Shown in pieces: positions 63,955 through 64,000 of a stretch of 64,000 bases of DNA. The position numbers and the translations under genes were made by a program. A model generated the notes under the pieces. That model was not told the DNA's origin. It ran no database searches and saw nothing but the letters and a program-made list of their open reading frames with translations. Origin of the DNA: Streptomyces flavidovirens DSM 40150 (lineage in GTDB: Bacteria; Actinomycetota; Actinomycetes; Streptomycetales; Streptomycetaceae). The stretch spans positions 186,001-250,000 of the forward strand of contig NZ_AUBE01000005.1 of assembly GCF_000429085.1 (NCBI RefSeq). Direction: 5' to 3'. Numbering within the stretch: the first letter of the stretch is position 1; every line of letters begins with the position of its first letter.

Positions 63955-64000
63955 GGGTCAGTGTCTTCGCCAAGTTCGTGTGTGCGGCGGAGCAGGAAAA
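63951..64000 (+). CDS. Start of a further operon gene (partial)
   Basis: Only 16 codons are in the window: MRVSVFAKFVCAAEQE. The overlap with soxG (ATGA) shows it is part of the sox operon. The short sequence is too little for assignment; a flavoprotein beta-type start is one possibility. Confidence 0.5.
   Translation, partial: MRVSVFAKFVCAAEQE

Overview
The window is very GC-rich DNA with GTG/TTG starts, tightly overlapping operons, Tat-lipoprotein signals and typical actinobacterial gene families (MbtH, RhaI/RhaEW, LutABC, HelR-like ATPase, ECF41 sigma factor, SoxBDAG). This points to a Streptomyces or close relative. No tRNA, rRNA, CRISPR array or intact insertion sequence was seen. The number of broken genes suggests an accessory part of the chromosome.

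Region 1 (1-16331) is an iron-regulated siderophore cluster. It holds the N-terminus of an NRPS (C domain, running off the left edge), an MFS exporter, a FecCD-type uptake system (two permeases, ATPase, lipoprotein), MbtH, an aryl-acid AMP ligase, an ArCP-Cy-A-PCP NRPS, a thioesterase joined in frame to a salicylate synthase, a DDAH-family enzyme and a small chorismate mutase-like protein. Four DmdR/IdeR-like iron boxes sit at its promoters. The predicted product carries a 2-hydroxyphenyl-thiazoline or -oxazoline cap.

Region 2 (16623-27284) is an L-rhamnose locus: a LacI regulator, then remnants of an isomerase gene, a mutarotase, and a rhamnose ABC transporter collapsed by deletion into an ATPase/binding-protein chimera. 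Divergent to these are RhaI, bifunctional aldolase-dehydrogenase, rhamnulokinase and LutABC. Together they take rhamnose through lactaldehyde and lactate to pyruvate.

Region 3 (27445-37025) has a secreted trypsin-like protease and purine oxidation genes: an unpartnered xanthine dehydrogenase large subunit, guanine deaminase, and a divergent xdhA-xdhB-xdhC operon.

Region 4 (37140-41554) is a scarred zone: LysR and EamA fragments, a DUF998 membrane protein, a lutB fragment, and an AhpD-like gene with a consensus ECF41 promoter beside a frameshifted ECF41 sigma gene.

Region 5 (41532-52993) looks like a collagen/hydroxyproline utilisation locus. It has a three-component D-hydroxyproline dehydrogenase, a DapA-family deaminase, hydroxyproline epimerase, a decayed semialdehyde dehydrogenase, a GntR regulator, a prolyl aminopeptidase with an internal amber stop, a PucR-like remnant and a secreted M9 collagenase. 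Two promoters share an AT-rich 10-mer.

Region 6 (53312-58000) has a YjbR-like protein, an AraC/GlxA-type remnant, and a probable rifamycin-resistance pair: a HelR-like ATPase and a GT1 glycosyltransferase whose upstream region carries a palindrome closely resembling the rifamycin-associated element.

Region 7 (58150-64000) is a GntR regulator divergent from the sarcosine oxidase operon soxB-soxD-soxA-soxG, followed by a gene cut by the right edge.
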